64,000 nt of DNA. It comes from 1-14-2-50-31-20 sp964617555. GTDB lineage: Bacteria; Bacteroidota; Ignavibacteria; Ignavibacteriales; Melioribacteraceae. The notes below the pieces were generated by a model. That model did not search any database, had not been told where the DNA came from, and saw only the letters and a program-made list of their open reading frames with translations. The translations under genes were made by a program, and so were the position numbers. The DNA is taken from positions 1 to 64,000 of the forward strand of contig CAZTYP010000102.1 in the NCBI GenBank assembly GCA_964617555.1. The letters are read 5' to 3'. Below, one piece after another: positions 16,375 to 25,264 of the stretch; the stretch's first letter is position 1; each line of letters starts with the position of its first letter.

Positions 16375-18288
16375 ATGAAAAACCATATTGTTACTATTTT
16401 TTTTGTAATTCTTTTCATCTTTTCCCGGATAGATGCTCAGAAAAATTTTTTCATGGATGATTGGGCACCGAAAGAAATTGTATTTCCAACTGATTACGTT
16501 CAAGTTCCCGCAGTTCAAGCGGATACGTTTATTACTGTAAATATCGATTTTAGTGATACTTTGGCAAAAGTTTCTCCATATTTGTTAGGTCATAATGTTA
16601 ATACATTTTTCGGTGTTTATTATAACAATCCCGAACTTCTTGAAAATATTAGGAATTTAAATTGTAATGTTCTCAGATATCCCGGAGGCAGCGGTTCAAA
16701 TATTTTCTTTTGGGATAGAGATAAATCCGATGGAATTCCTTCCGATGCCAATATTACGAAAGTGAAATACGGTGTAAGCTCTAATCCGGATTATTTATCT
16801 CTCGAGAATTTCTACCGTTTAAGAGACTCGCTTAATTTAACTTCGGTTTTTGTTGTAAATTACTCGTATGCCCGTTACGGTACAAGTGAAAATCCGGTTG
16901 GCAAAGCCGCACATTATGCCGCCGATTGGGTACGCTACGATAACGGGAGAACAAAATTTTGGGAGATAGGAAACGAAAATTACGGTGCATGGGAAGAAGG
17001 GTATGAGATTGATACAAGTAAAAACCAGGACGGGCAACCGCAATTTCAAACCGGCGAATTGTATGGCAAACATTTTAAAGTTTTTGTCGATTCTATGAAA
17101 AATGCGGCTGAAGAGATTGGAAGCGATATAAAAATAGGAGCAATAGGATATAAGAATTCTGGTAAATGGAATAACGAAGTGATGAAGGAAGTTGGCAATA
17201 TCGCCGATTTCATTATTGTTCATAAATATTTTGCACGAAGAAGCGATGACGATAGAAACTATATTTTACAAACAGCATTTGAAGCCGGAGAGCCAAAAAA
17301 AAATGTAACCGATGCACTGATAAAAAACGGATTTGCACCGTTACCAGTAGCACTTACCGAATGGAATATTAGTTCGCAAGGCTCTCTTCAAAAAGTCTCG
17401 TTTGTAAACGGAATGCATGCTGTTCTAACTCTGGGACAATTAATTAAAGAGCAATATGGTTTTGCAACAAGATGGAACCTGGTTTGGAGATATAAAGACG
17501 GTAATACTCACGGATTAATCGGAGCGGATAGAGATAACAAAACGGAGGGTGTAAAACCCTTTGAGCCGCGTGCCCCCTTTTATTATTTCTATTATTTCCA
17601 AAAATATTTTGGAGATATAATGGTAAATAGTTTTTATACGGATAATGACATTACTCCATATGCGTCTTTATTTGCTAATAACGGTGCCGGAATTGTTCTG
17701 GTAAATAAAAGTAATTATCCAAAGTACGTTAAAATAAATCCGAAAAACTATGTGCTTGGTAAACGGTATTATTGGTATGTACTAACCGGAGGTAATGATA
17801 ACGGAGATTTCTCCAGATGCGTTGTTATAAACGGGTTCAAAACGGATGCCGCCGCAGGCGGACCTGAGAACTATTATAATATCAAACCGTACTCATCAAC
17901 TACCGATAGCAATAATGTAAAGATTTTACTTCCTCCATATTCAGTGCTGTTTATGCTTTTGGAAGAAGAGGAACAAACTTCGGTGAAAAATGAAAGTGGA
18001 TTTTCTCCGGAAGAATTTAAACTTTATCCAAATTATCCGAATCCTTTTAATCCCTCAACAACCATAGTTTACGAGTTAAAAAAAAACTCTTTTGTTTCAT
18101 TAAAAATTTATGATTCATTGGGGCGGAATATAAGCACTCTCGTTAACGGAAAGGCTCGTGTGGGCAAGTACAGAATTGTATGGGACGGTAAAGATATGAA
18201 TGGTAGTAAAGTTAGCTCCGGCAGTTATTTTGTCAGATTGAACGTTAACAATAAATCCCGAATAATCAAATTGATGTTAATAAAATAA
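16375..18288 (+). CDS. Clan GH-A hydrolase (GH51/GH39-like) with T9SS sorting domain
   Basis: 637 residues: signal peptide 1-21; TIM barrel about 60-460; beta-sandwich about 460-545; T9SS sorting domain 560-637 with a FlgD-like ending (WDGKDMNGSKVSSGSYFVR). LRYPGGSGSNIFFWD, WEIGNENYG (acid/base E201) and ALTEW (nucleophile E329) match clan GH-A families such as alpha-L-arabinofuranosidases of GH51 and the related GH39/GH30. The precise family cannot be settled by eye. Surface display is predicted. The next gene starts 14 nt downstream. In the island it would cut a backbone or side-chain linkage of the target glycan. Confidence 0.75.
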   Translation: MKNHIVTIFFVILFIFSRIDAQKNFFMDDWAPKEIVFPTDYVQVPAVQADTFITVNIDFSDTLAKVSPYLLGHNVNTFFGVYYNNPELLENIRNLNCNVLRYPGGSGSNIFFWDRDKSDGIPSDANITKVKYGVSSNPDYLSLENFYRLRDSLNLTSVFVVNYSYARYGTSENPVGKAAHYAADWVRYDNGRTKFWEIGNENYGAWEEGYEIDTSKNQDGQPQFQTGELYGKHFKVFVDSMKNAAEEIGSDIKIGAIGYKNSGKWNNEVMKEVGNIADFIIVHKYFARRSDDDRNYILQTAFEAGEPKKNVTDALIKNGFAPLPVALTEWNISSQGSLQKVSFVNGMHAVLTLGQLIKEQYGFATRWNLVWRYKDGNTHGLIGADRDNKTEGVKPFEPRAPFYYFYYFQKYFGDIMVNSFYTDNDITPYASLFANNGAGIVLVNKSNYPKYVKINPKNYVLGKRYYWYVLTGGNDNGDFSRCVVINGFKTDAAAGGPENYYNIKPYSSTTDSNNVKILLPPYSVLFMLLEEEEQTSVKNESGFSPEEFKLYPNYPNPFNPSTTIVYELKKNSFVSLKIYDSLGRNISTLVNGKARVGKYRIVWDGKDMNGSKVSSGSYFVRLNVNNKSRIIKLMLIK

Positions 18289-18302
18289 AGAGCAGGAAAA
18301 TT

Positions 18303-20063
18303 TTGAATAAAATTTTAATTACAATTATACTTTCGCTTGTTGTCTCCTTTCAAGCCCTTGGAAAAGGATATAAAAATTTTGAAGTAGTCCTATATTGTCC
18401 GGTGGATATAGTTGCAAAAATGTCGGAGGGTAATTGGCTAAAAGAAAGTTTCAAGTTTATTGAACGAAATTTTACGGTTGACAAGGTCTATCTTGAAACG
18501 CATCGCCATAATTACTTAATTGAAGAAGAAAAATTGGAAAAGGTTATAAACTTTTTCAAAAACAAAGGGATTAAAGTTGCCGGAGGGATTACTACAACAG
18601 GGCATAAAAAAATTGCTAATCATTTTGCGGTTTATTGTTACTCAGATAATGAAAATAAAGAGCATTTAAAAAACGTTGTTGAATTTACCGCAAGGCATTT
18701 TAATGAGATTATACTTGATGATTTTTATTTTACATCGTGCAAATGTTCTTTATGTACGAACGCCAAAGGAGAAACACCATGGCCTCAATTTAGAATGGAT
18801 TTAATGCAAGATATTTCGAAAGAAATTTTTATTAAACCCGCAAAAGCCGTTAATCCGAATGTTCATGTAATTATAAAATTTCCTAACTGGTACGAATATT
18901 ACCAATATACGGGATATGATTTAAAAGAGGAGCCGAAAATATTCGATATGATTTATGCCGGTACAGAAACCCGTGATCCTGTTTATCATCAACAAAACAT
19001 GCAACCATATCAAAGCTATTTGATAATGAGATATTTTGAAAATGTTAAACCGGATAAAAACGGCGGCGGCTGGATTGATCCTCTTGACAAAAGAGTTTTG
19101 GAAAGATATGCCGAACAAATAAGATTGACGCTTTTATCTAAGCCTAAGGAAGTAACACTTTTTCACTACGGAGCATTGTTTGAAAAATTAAACGGCGATA
19201 AATTTGTCGGTTTCATTGCACCGGTTGCAGGGAATGTATTTAAAAAAACAGATTCATTTCTCGGAGAACTTGGTAATCCAATCGGGATAGCAAGTTACAG
19301 ACCCTTTAATGCAAGCGGAGAGAGTTATTTGCATTCTTATTTCGGCATGCTTGGTATTCCGGTTGAATTAATGCCAACGTTTCCCGAAAAGAGCGGTACA
19401 ATTCTTCTTACCGAAGGGGCAAAAGCGGATACGTTAATAATAAAAAAGATGAAAGCCGCTTTATTGCAAGGTAAAAACATAATAATTACTTCCGGGTTTT
19501 TAAGAGCAATGCAGAACAAAGGGCTTGAAGATATTATTATGGCAAATGTAAACGGTAAAAAATTTTTTACGGATAAATTTACCGATTTGAATTTTAAAAA
19601 ATTTTATAGTACAAGTAAAAGAATCCTTTTCCCTCAAGTTGAATTCGGAACAAATGATTCATGGAAAGAAATTGCCGCAATAAGCAATGGCAATAGTTTC
19701 CCGTTGCTTTTAACATCTTCTTATGGAAAAGGATTAATTACATTAATTGTTATTCCTGATAATTTTTCCGATTTATATGACCTTCCGACCGGAATACTTA
19801 ATTTGATTAAAAAGCATGTTGCCCGAAATTTGCCCGTCAGCATTGAGGCTGAAGGAAGGGTAGCTCTGTTTTTATATGACAATAACACCTTTGTTGTTCA
19901 TTCCTTTTTACCCCATAAAACGGAGTTAAATATTGTAATTAATAGTAACAAGAGTATAGAGTTAACGGATTTACTTTCCGGTAAGAAAATAAAAAGAGAA
20001 AGTGGGGATAAAATCAAAACAGTACTTAACCCGTATTCATACAAAGTTTATAAGTGGAGATAA
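18303..20063 (+). CDS. Unassigned secreted TIM-barrel protein, possible glycosidase
   Basis: 586 residues starting at TTG 18303 (GCAGGAAAA just upstream; no better ATG precedes the signal peptide at 1-20). I do not recognise a named family. The N-terminal 300 residues look like a hypothetical-glycoside-hydrolase TIM barrel: VDKVYLETHRHN, GIKVAGGITT, NEIILDDFYF, then a cysteine cluster SCKCSLC, like the CxC..C strand of several GHL-type proteins. The C-terminal half contains a GATase-like alpha/beta stretch (GTILLTEGAKADTL) and a short beta domain. There is no sorting domain or lipobox. The conserved Asp pair in LDDFYF would be a catalytic candidate. It ends within the RBS region of the GH3 gene. 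Confidence 0.55.
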   Translation: MNKILITIILSLVVSFQALGKGYKNFEVVLYCPVDIVAKMSEGNWLKESFKFIERNFTVDKVYLETHRHNYLIEEEKLEKVINFFKNKGIKVAGGITTTGHKKIANHFAVYCYSDNENKEHLKNVVEFTARHFNEIILDDFYFTSCKCSLCTNAKGETPWPQFRMDLMQDISKEIFIKPAKAVNPNVHVIIKFPNWYEYYQYTGYDLKEEPKIFDMIYAGTETRDPVYHQQNMQPYQSYLIMRYFENVKPDKNGGGWIDPLDKRVLERYAEQIRLTLLSKPKEVTLFHYGALFEKLNGDKFVGFIAPVAGNVFKKTDSFLGELGNPIGIASYRPFNASGESYLHSYFGMLGIPVELMPTFPEKSGTILLTEGAKADTLIIKKMKAALLQGKNIIITSGFLRAMQNKGLEDIIMANVNGKKFFTDKFTDLNFKKFYSTSKRILFPQVEFGTNDSWKEIAAISNGNSFPLLLTSSYGKGLITLIVIPDNFSDLYDLPTGILNLIKKHVARNLPVSIEAEGRVALFLYDNNTFVVHSFLPHKTELNIVINSNKSIELTDLLSGKKIKRESGDKIKTVLNPYSYKVYKWR

Positions 20064-20071
20064 TATTAAAG

Positions 20072-22360
20072 ATGAAAAAGACCCTGTTATTAATTCAAAT
20101 ATTTTTTATTGTTTTTCTGTTTGACCCAACCTTGGCACAAGTATACAAAGATGAAACAGCTACAATAAAGAACCGTGTTAATGATCTTTTGGAAAGGATG
20201 ACTCTTGAGGAAAAAGTTGGACAGATGTGTCAATACGTTGGGCTTGAACACATTAAAAGTGCAGAGAAGAATCGAACAAAAGATAGCAATAACGATGCAT
20301 GGGGATTTTATAAAGGGTTGTCGGTTAACGATATTGAAAAGATGATAATTAAAGGAGAAATAGGTTCGTTCCTTCACGTAACAACGGCACAAGAAACAAA
20401 TTATCTTCAATCTTTGGCGATGAAAAGCCGTTTGCAAATTCCTATTATTTTCGGGATAGATGCAATTCACGGCAGCGGTTTAACGTACGGAGCAACAATT
20501 TATCCTTCCCCCATTACACTTGCAGCTACTTGGAATGCTAAATTGGTGAAACAAATAGCTGCCGAAACTGCCGAGGAGCTACGAGCCCTCGGATTACACT
20601 GGACGTTTACTCCTAACGTTGATATTGCACTTGATGCCAGATGGGGAAGAGTAGGAGAAACATTTGGCGAAGACCCTTTCTTGGTTTCCGCAATGGGGGT
20701 TGCAACAGTAAAAGGATTTCAAAATAATGGAAGCAATAAAGTACTTGCGTGTGCAAAGCATCTTATTGGCGGAAGTGAACCGATAAACGGATTGAACGGC
20801 TCGCCTACGGATATGTCCGAACGCAAAATGAGAGAAATCTTTTTGCCCCCGTATAAAGCCGTAATTGATGCGGGTGTTTCTACAATTATGGCTGCTCACA
20901 ATGAATTAAACGGCGTCCCTTGTCATTCAAATAAATATTTGATAGAAGATATTATCCGCAAAGAATACGGCTTTAACGGATTTGTTGTAAGTGACTGGAT
21001 GGATATTGAAAGATTATATAATAGACATAGAGTTGCAAAAACACCGGAAGAAGCATCCTATCTTGCCGTTGATGCGGGTATTAACATGCATATGCATGGT
21101 CCCGGATTCTTTGAACATATTATTAATCTGGTTCGCAAAGGGAAATTATCCGAAACGAGAATTAATAAAATCGTAAGCCCCATTTTAAAATTAAAATTTG
21201 AACTTGGCCTTTTTGAAAATCCTTTTGTTGATGTAGCCGAAAGTAATAAAGTGCTTTACTCTTTAAAACATAGGCAAACGGCACTTAAAGCGGCAAGGGA
21301 TGGAATTGTTTTATTAAAGAATGACGGGTTGCTTCCGATTAAAATTGAAAATTATAAACATATTTTAATTACCGGACCAAACGCAAACAATCAAACTATT
21401 CTAGGTGATTGGGTTTTGTCTCAACCGGAAAAGAATATTACGACAGTGGTTGAGGGTTTTAATAAAATTATTAAAGAAGAGGATCGACTCACATATTTTG
21501 ATTGCGGACAAAGCGATAAACACATTACTCCTTCTGCAATAAATAAAGCGGCAAAATTGGCAAAAAATTCAGATTTGATAATCATTGTTGTTGGTGAAAA
21601 CCCGTTACGATATATGCCCGGTGAAAAAACTTCGGGAGAAAATGTTGCACGCAGCAATATAAAATTGCCCGGCAATCAAATTGATTTGGTGAAAGCTATT
21701 TATAGAACTGGAAAACCGATAATAGCCGTATTGGTAAACGGCAGACCTTTGGGCGTTGAATGGATTGCCGAAAATATACCGGCCGTAATAGAATCTTTTG
21801 AACCCGGGGCTTTTGGAGGACTTGCCGTTGCTGAAATTATTACTGGCAAAATAAATCCCAGCGGCAAATTACCTTTAACAATACCGCGTAATGTCGGTCA
21901 AATTGTTACAACCTATAATTATAAGCCGTCTCAGTTCATACAAACATATGCCATGAGCAGTAAAAAACCGCTTTATAATTTCGGCTTCGGATTAAGTTAC
22001 ACAAACTTTGCATATAACAATTTGATAATTAAAAAAAGTAAGATTACAATAGATGAAAACACAACGGTTTCCGTTACCGTTACAAATATCGGGAAAATAG
22101 CAGGTGATGAAATCGTTCAGTTATACATACATGATGACTTTTCTTCGGTTACACGCCCGGTTAAAGAGCTAAAAGGATTTAAGAGAATACATCTTGAACC
22201 TAATGAAAGTAAAAACGTAGAGTTTAAAATAACCCCGTCGTTACTCTCTTTTTACGATCTGAATATGAATTACGTTATAGAACCCGGTGATTTTACAATT
22301 ATGGTAGGAAGTTCTTCCGCCGATAAAGATTTATTAAAGAGAAAAATAACTGTTAAATAA
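20072..22360 (+). CDS. Glycoside hydrolase family 3 (beta-glycosidase)
   Basis: About 762 residues from ATG 20072; a GTG at 20054 opens the frame but would put six residues before the signal peptide. Classical three-domain GH3: barrel with KHLIGG and nucleophile D308 in VVSDW; alpha/beta sandwich with DGIVLLKNDGLLPI and a GEN..RSNIKLPGNQ segment containing the likely acid/base Glu; and a C-terminal fibronectin-III-like domain (YIHDDFSSVTRPVKELKGFKR). GH3 enzymes remove terminal beta-linked glucose, xylose or related sugars from oligosaccharides. A Sec signal without a sorting domain suggests periplasmic completion of degradation started by the surface enzymes. Confidence 0.93.
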   Translation: MKKTLLLIQIFFIVFLFDPTLAQVYKDETATIKNRVNDLLERMTLEEKVGQMCQYVGLEHIKSAEKNRTKDSNNDAWGFYKGLSVNDIEKMIIKGEIGSFLHVTTAQETNYLQSLAMKSRLQIPIIFGIDAIHGSGLTYGATIYPSPITLAATWNAKLVKQIAAETAEELRALGLHWTFTPNVDIALDARWGRVGETFGEDPFLVSAMGVATVKGFQNNGSNKVLACAKHLIGGSEPINGLNGSPTDMSERKMREIFLPPYKAVIDAGVSTIMAAHNELNGVPCHSNKYLIEDIIRKEYGFNGFVVSDWMDIERLYNRHRVAKTPEEASYLAVDAGINMHMHGPGFFEHIINLVRKGKLSETRINKIVSPILKLKFELGLFENPFVDVAESNKVLYSLKHRQTALKAARDGIVLLKNDGLLPIKIENYKHILITGPNANNQTILGDWVLSQPEKNITTVVEGFNKIIKEEDRLTYFDCGQSDKHITPSAINKAAKLAKNSDLIIIVVGENPLRYMPGEKTSGENVARSNIKLPGNQIDLVKAIYRTGKPIIAVLVNGRPLGVEWIAENIPAVIESFEPGAFGGLAVAEIITGKINPSGKLPLTIPRNVGQIVTTYNYKPSQFIQTYAMSSKKPLYNFGFGLSYTNFAYNNLIIKKSKITIDENTTVSVTVTNIGKIAGDEIVQLYIHDDFSSVTRPVKELKGFKRIHLEPNESKNVEFKITPSLLSFYDLNMNYVIEPGDFTIMVGSSSADKDLLKRKITVK

Positions 22361-22385
22361 TTTTCACAAACACAAGGTATTAATT

Positions 22386-23852
22386 ATGGAAAAATTAAAA
22401 ACAAAAAAAACGATACTTGTTTTCCTCCTCTTGCTATTTATTGGAAGTACAATTAATGCGCAAATAGAAAAAGAGATTAAAAAAAGGAAGAATGTAATTT
22501 TTATTTTAAGTGACGACCATCGCTATGATGCAATGAGTTTTATGAATTTCAACGATTTCTTAAAAACACCCAATATGGATAAAATGGCTAAGGAAGGAAT
22601 TCATTTTAAAAATGCATTTGTTTCAACTTCTCTTTGTTCTCCGAGTCGTGCTTCAATTTTAACGGGTATGTATGCTCATCAGCATGGTGTTGTTGATAAT
22701 ATGTCCCCGGTGCCTGAAAATTTAACGTACTTCCCTCAGTACTTACAGAAACTCGGCTACGAAACAGCTTTTATCGGCAAATGGCATATGGGAGAAGTTA
22801 AAGGAGATGCAAGCCCGAGAAAAGGATTTGATAAGTGGATTAGTTTTAAAGGTCAAGGACAATATTATAATCCCGAACTTAACATAGACGGTAAAACCGT
22901 AAAAGTTAAAGGATATATTACTGATATTCTTACTGATTATGCAATTAAGTGGATGAAACAAAAAAGAGATAAACCGTTTTTCCTTTATTTATCGCATAAA
23001 GCGGTTCATGCATTATTTAAACCGGCGCCTGAAGATAAGGGAATATTCGAGAATGAAAAAGTTCCGCATCCTGCAAGCATGGCAAATACTCCGGAAAACT
23101 ATAAAGAAAAACCGAGATGGGTAAGAGAACAGCGAAACAGCTGGCATGGTGTGGATTATATGTATTACGGCGAGTATGATTTTGATTCTTTCTATAAACG
23201 ATATTGTGAAACACTTGAAAGTCTTGACAGGAATATCGGCAAAATAATTAATTATACCGAGGATGCAAATATTGCCGATAATACAATAATATTCTACATG
23301 GGTGATAACGGCTTTATGTTCGGCGAACACGGATTGATTGATAAGCGGCAGATGTATGAAGAATCAATACGTGTTCCGTTATTAGCTTATTCGCCTAAAA
23401 ATATTAAGCCCGCGGTTATTGATAAAATGGTGCTAAATATTGATATAGCTCCCACAATCTTGGATATTGCAGGTATGAAGCAAAAACCGAAACAAATGAT
23501 AGGTCTTTCTTTTTATCCTTTAATGAAGGGAGAAAAAACAGATTGGCGTAAAGAATTTTATTATGAATATTACTGGGAACGAGCATTCCCTCAAACACCT
23601 ACCACATTTGGTGTACGTACGGATAAATATAAATATATTTTTTATCACGGTATTTGGGATACAAACGAACTTTACGATTTGGAGAATGACCCTCACGAGA
23701 TGCATAACTTGGCAAATAATCCGAAGTATAAAAGCCTGATTGATGAAATGGATAAAAAACTTTCTAATTGGCTGGAAGAAACAAATGGTATGCAGATACC
23801 GTTACGTCGTGGCCCGGATTATATTAAAAACGAACGAGGTCCGAAAAAATAA
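22386..23852 (+). CDS. Sulfatase (CSPSR type)
   Basis: 488-residue S1 sulfatase with a Sec signal (1-25). It shows the metal site LSDDHRYDAM, the formylglycine motif CSPSR (C84), IGKWHMGE, the central MGDNGFMFGEHGL and the tail NELYDLENDPHEMHNLANNP. The motif text and SDDHR opening resemble N-acetylglucosamine-6-sulfatase-like or choline-sulfatase-like groups and differ from the iduronate-type paralogues, so it probably attacks a different sulfate position. It lacks lipobox and sorting domain, so it is probably periplasmic. It is followed by a hairpin and the GH29 gene. Confidence 0.9.
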   Translation: MEKLKTKKTILVFLLLLFIGSTINAQIEKEIKKRKNVIFILSDDHRYDAMSFMNFNDFLKTPNMDKMAKEGIHFKNAFVSTSLCSPSRASILTGMYAHQHGVVDNMSPVPENLTYFPQYLQKLGYETAFIGKWHMGEVKGDASPRKGFDKWISFKGQGQYYNPELNIDGKTVKVKGYITDILTDYAIKWMKQKRDKPFFLYLSHKAVHALFKPAPEDKGIFENEKVPHPASMANTPENYKEKPRWVREQRNSWHGVDYMYYGEYDFDSFYKRYCETLESLDRNIGKIINYTEDANIADNTIIFYMGDNGFMFGEHGLIDKRQMYEESIRVPLLAYSPKNIKPAVIDKMVLNIDIAPTILDIAGMKQKPKQMIGLSFYPLMKGEKTDWRKEFYYEYYWERAFPQTPTTFGVRTDKYKYIFYHGIWDTNELYDLENDPHEMHNLANNPKYKSLIDEMDKKLSNWLEETNGMQIPLRRGPDYIKNERGPKK

Positions 23853-23862
23853 AATTTATATT

Positions 23863-23891
23863 AACAAATCCGGTAACAAGCCGGATTTGTT
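23863..23891 (+). other. Intergenic hairpin between sulfatase and GH29 genes
   Basis: A perfect 11-bp inverted repeat: AACAAATCCGG (23863-23873), 7-nt loop, CCGGATTTGTT (23881-23891). No T-run follows, so it is not a classical intrinsic terminator. It ends 4 nt before the AGGAGG ribosome-binding site of the fucosidase gene. It could mark an mRNA end or processing/stability point or shape translation of the last gene. Confidence 0.7.
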
Positions 23892-23907
23892 GGTTAGGAG
23901 GAAAAGA

Positions 23908-25260
23908 ATGAAAAAAGTGTTATTTGTAATTGCCATTTTTGCTTACACAATACCTTTATTATCGCAAGAAAAAATTTCGAATGAAGAACGTTTAAAATGG
24001 TTTAAAGATGCCAAGCTTGGAATTTTTATTCATTGGGGAATATATGCTGCAAGTGGGAAAGGGGCAAGTTGGTCTATCAAAAGAGGAAATGTGACGTGGA
24101 ATGATTATATGTCAGCACAGAAAGATTTTACGGCGGAAAATTATTCTCCGAATAAATGGGCGGAACTGTTTAAGAAAGCCGGAGCAAGATATGTTGTATT
24201 AACATCCAAACACCACGACGGGTTTGCTCTGTGGGATACTAAATATTCGAAATTAAATGCAAAAGATTTTTCGTCGGCAAAAAGGGATTTGCTTGCTCCT
24301 TATGCTGAAACTTTGAGAAAGCATGGATTAAAGGTCGGATTTTATTTCTCTCTTTTGGATTGGTCGCATAAAGATTATAAAGTTGACTTTAACAGACCGG
24401 AACAAGAAGTTGCGAAATTTTATCCCCAACCGGAGTGGCAGAAAAATCTAACTCCGCACGAAAGATTTATAAAATTTGTAAGCGGGCAGCTTGAAGAACT
24501 TTCGAAAAAATATCATCCGGATCTATTTTGGTTTGATGGTGGATGGGAGCGTACATCACAGTGGTGGAGAGCCGAAGAGTTAAAAGATTCTTTACTTGCT
24601 TGGAATAATACTGTTGTTGTAAATGACAGACTTCCGGATTTTGGTGACTACGAAACTGCGGAACAGGGATTGCCAATTTTACGTCCTAAAGGAACTTGGG
24701 AATTTTGTATGACGTTAAATAATCACTGGTCGTATGCGCCGGCAGATAATAATTACAAACCCGAAGCACAAGTTATCAGAACTTTTGTGGAAGTAATTGC
24801 TAACGGCGGAAACTTGCTTGTGGATATTGGCCCTAAGCCTGACGGTACAATTGTAAAAAAACAAGCGGAAATGTTGGAAGAATTAGGAGGGTGGATTAGC
24901 CGTAATGAAGAAGCTGTTTATGAAACTATTGCCGGTTTACCGTGTGGACATTTCTACGGTCCAACTCTTTTATCTCGTGATAGTTCAACAATTTATCTTG
25001 CACTATTTGATATTCCTAAGGATTATATTTTGCTAAAAGGGATACATAATAAGGTCAAAAAAATCAGAGTGTTGAATAATAACGAAGAACTAAAATTTTC
25101 CAGAAGCGGGGGCGCAAAATGGGCAAATATACCCGGTATATTGCGGATTGAAATTCCTTCTGCGAAAAGCATTGATAAATATGTTACCATTGTGGCGGTT
25201 GAGTTAGATGGAGCTGTTGAGCTATATCGTGGTGGTGGTAAACATATTGAGGAAAATTAA
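23908..25260 (+). CDS. GH29 alpha-L-fucosidase
   Basis: About 450 residues. The frame is open from 23740 within the preceding gene, but ATG 23908 has the strongest Shine-Dalgarno of the island (AGGAGG, 23896-23901, 6-nt spacing) and gives a signal peptide directly. Family GH29 features: FKDAKLGIFIHWGIYA, WSIKRGN, LTSKHHDGFALWD, and WFDGGW, where D210 is the expected nucleophile; the C-terminal beta domain follows. GH29 removes alpha-L-fucose from glycan ends. No sorting domain, so probably periplasmic. It is the last gene of the island and ends 4 nt from the stop of the convergent regulator. Confidence 0.93.
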   Translation: MKKVLFVIAIFAYTIPLLSQEKISNEERLKWFKDAKLGIFIHWGIYAASGKGASWSIKRGNVTWNDYMSAQKDFTAENYSPNKWAELFKKAGARYVVLTSKHHDGFALWDTKYSKLNAKDFSSAKRDLLAPYAETLRKHGLKVGFYFSLLDWSHKDYKVDFNRPEQEVAKFYPQPEWQKNLTPHERFIKFVSGQLEELSKKYHPDLFWFDGGWERTSQWWRAEELKDSLLAWNNTVVVNDRLPDFGDYETAEQGLPILRPKGTWEFCMTLNNHWSYAPADNNYKPEAQVIRTFVEVIANGGNLLVDIGPKPDGTIVKKQAEMLEELGGWISRNEEAVYETIAGLPCGHFYGPTLLSRDSSTIYLALFDIPKDYILLKGIHNKVKKIRVLNNNEELKFSRSGGAKWANIPGILRIEIPSAKSIDKYVTIVAVELDGAVELYRGGGKHIEEN

Positions 25261-25264
25261 AGTA

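Noticed and set aside
16375..18288. Firm GH51 alpha-L-arabinofuranosidase call
   Set aside because: Motifs fit clan GH-A generally, and GH39 and GH30 cannot be excluded by eye, so only a clan-level label is used.
23740..23907. 56-codon N-terminal extension of the fucosidase frame
   Set aside because: It overlaps the preceding sulfatase in another frame, is strongly basic and not family-like, and the AGGAGG site points to ATG 23908.
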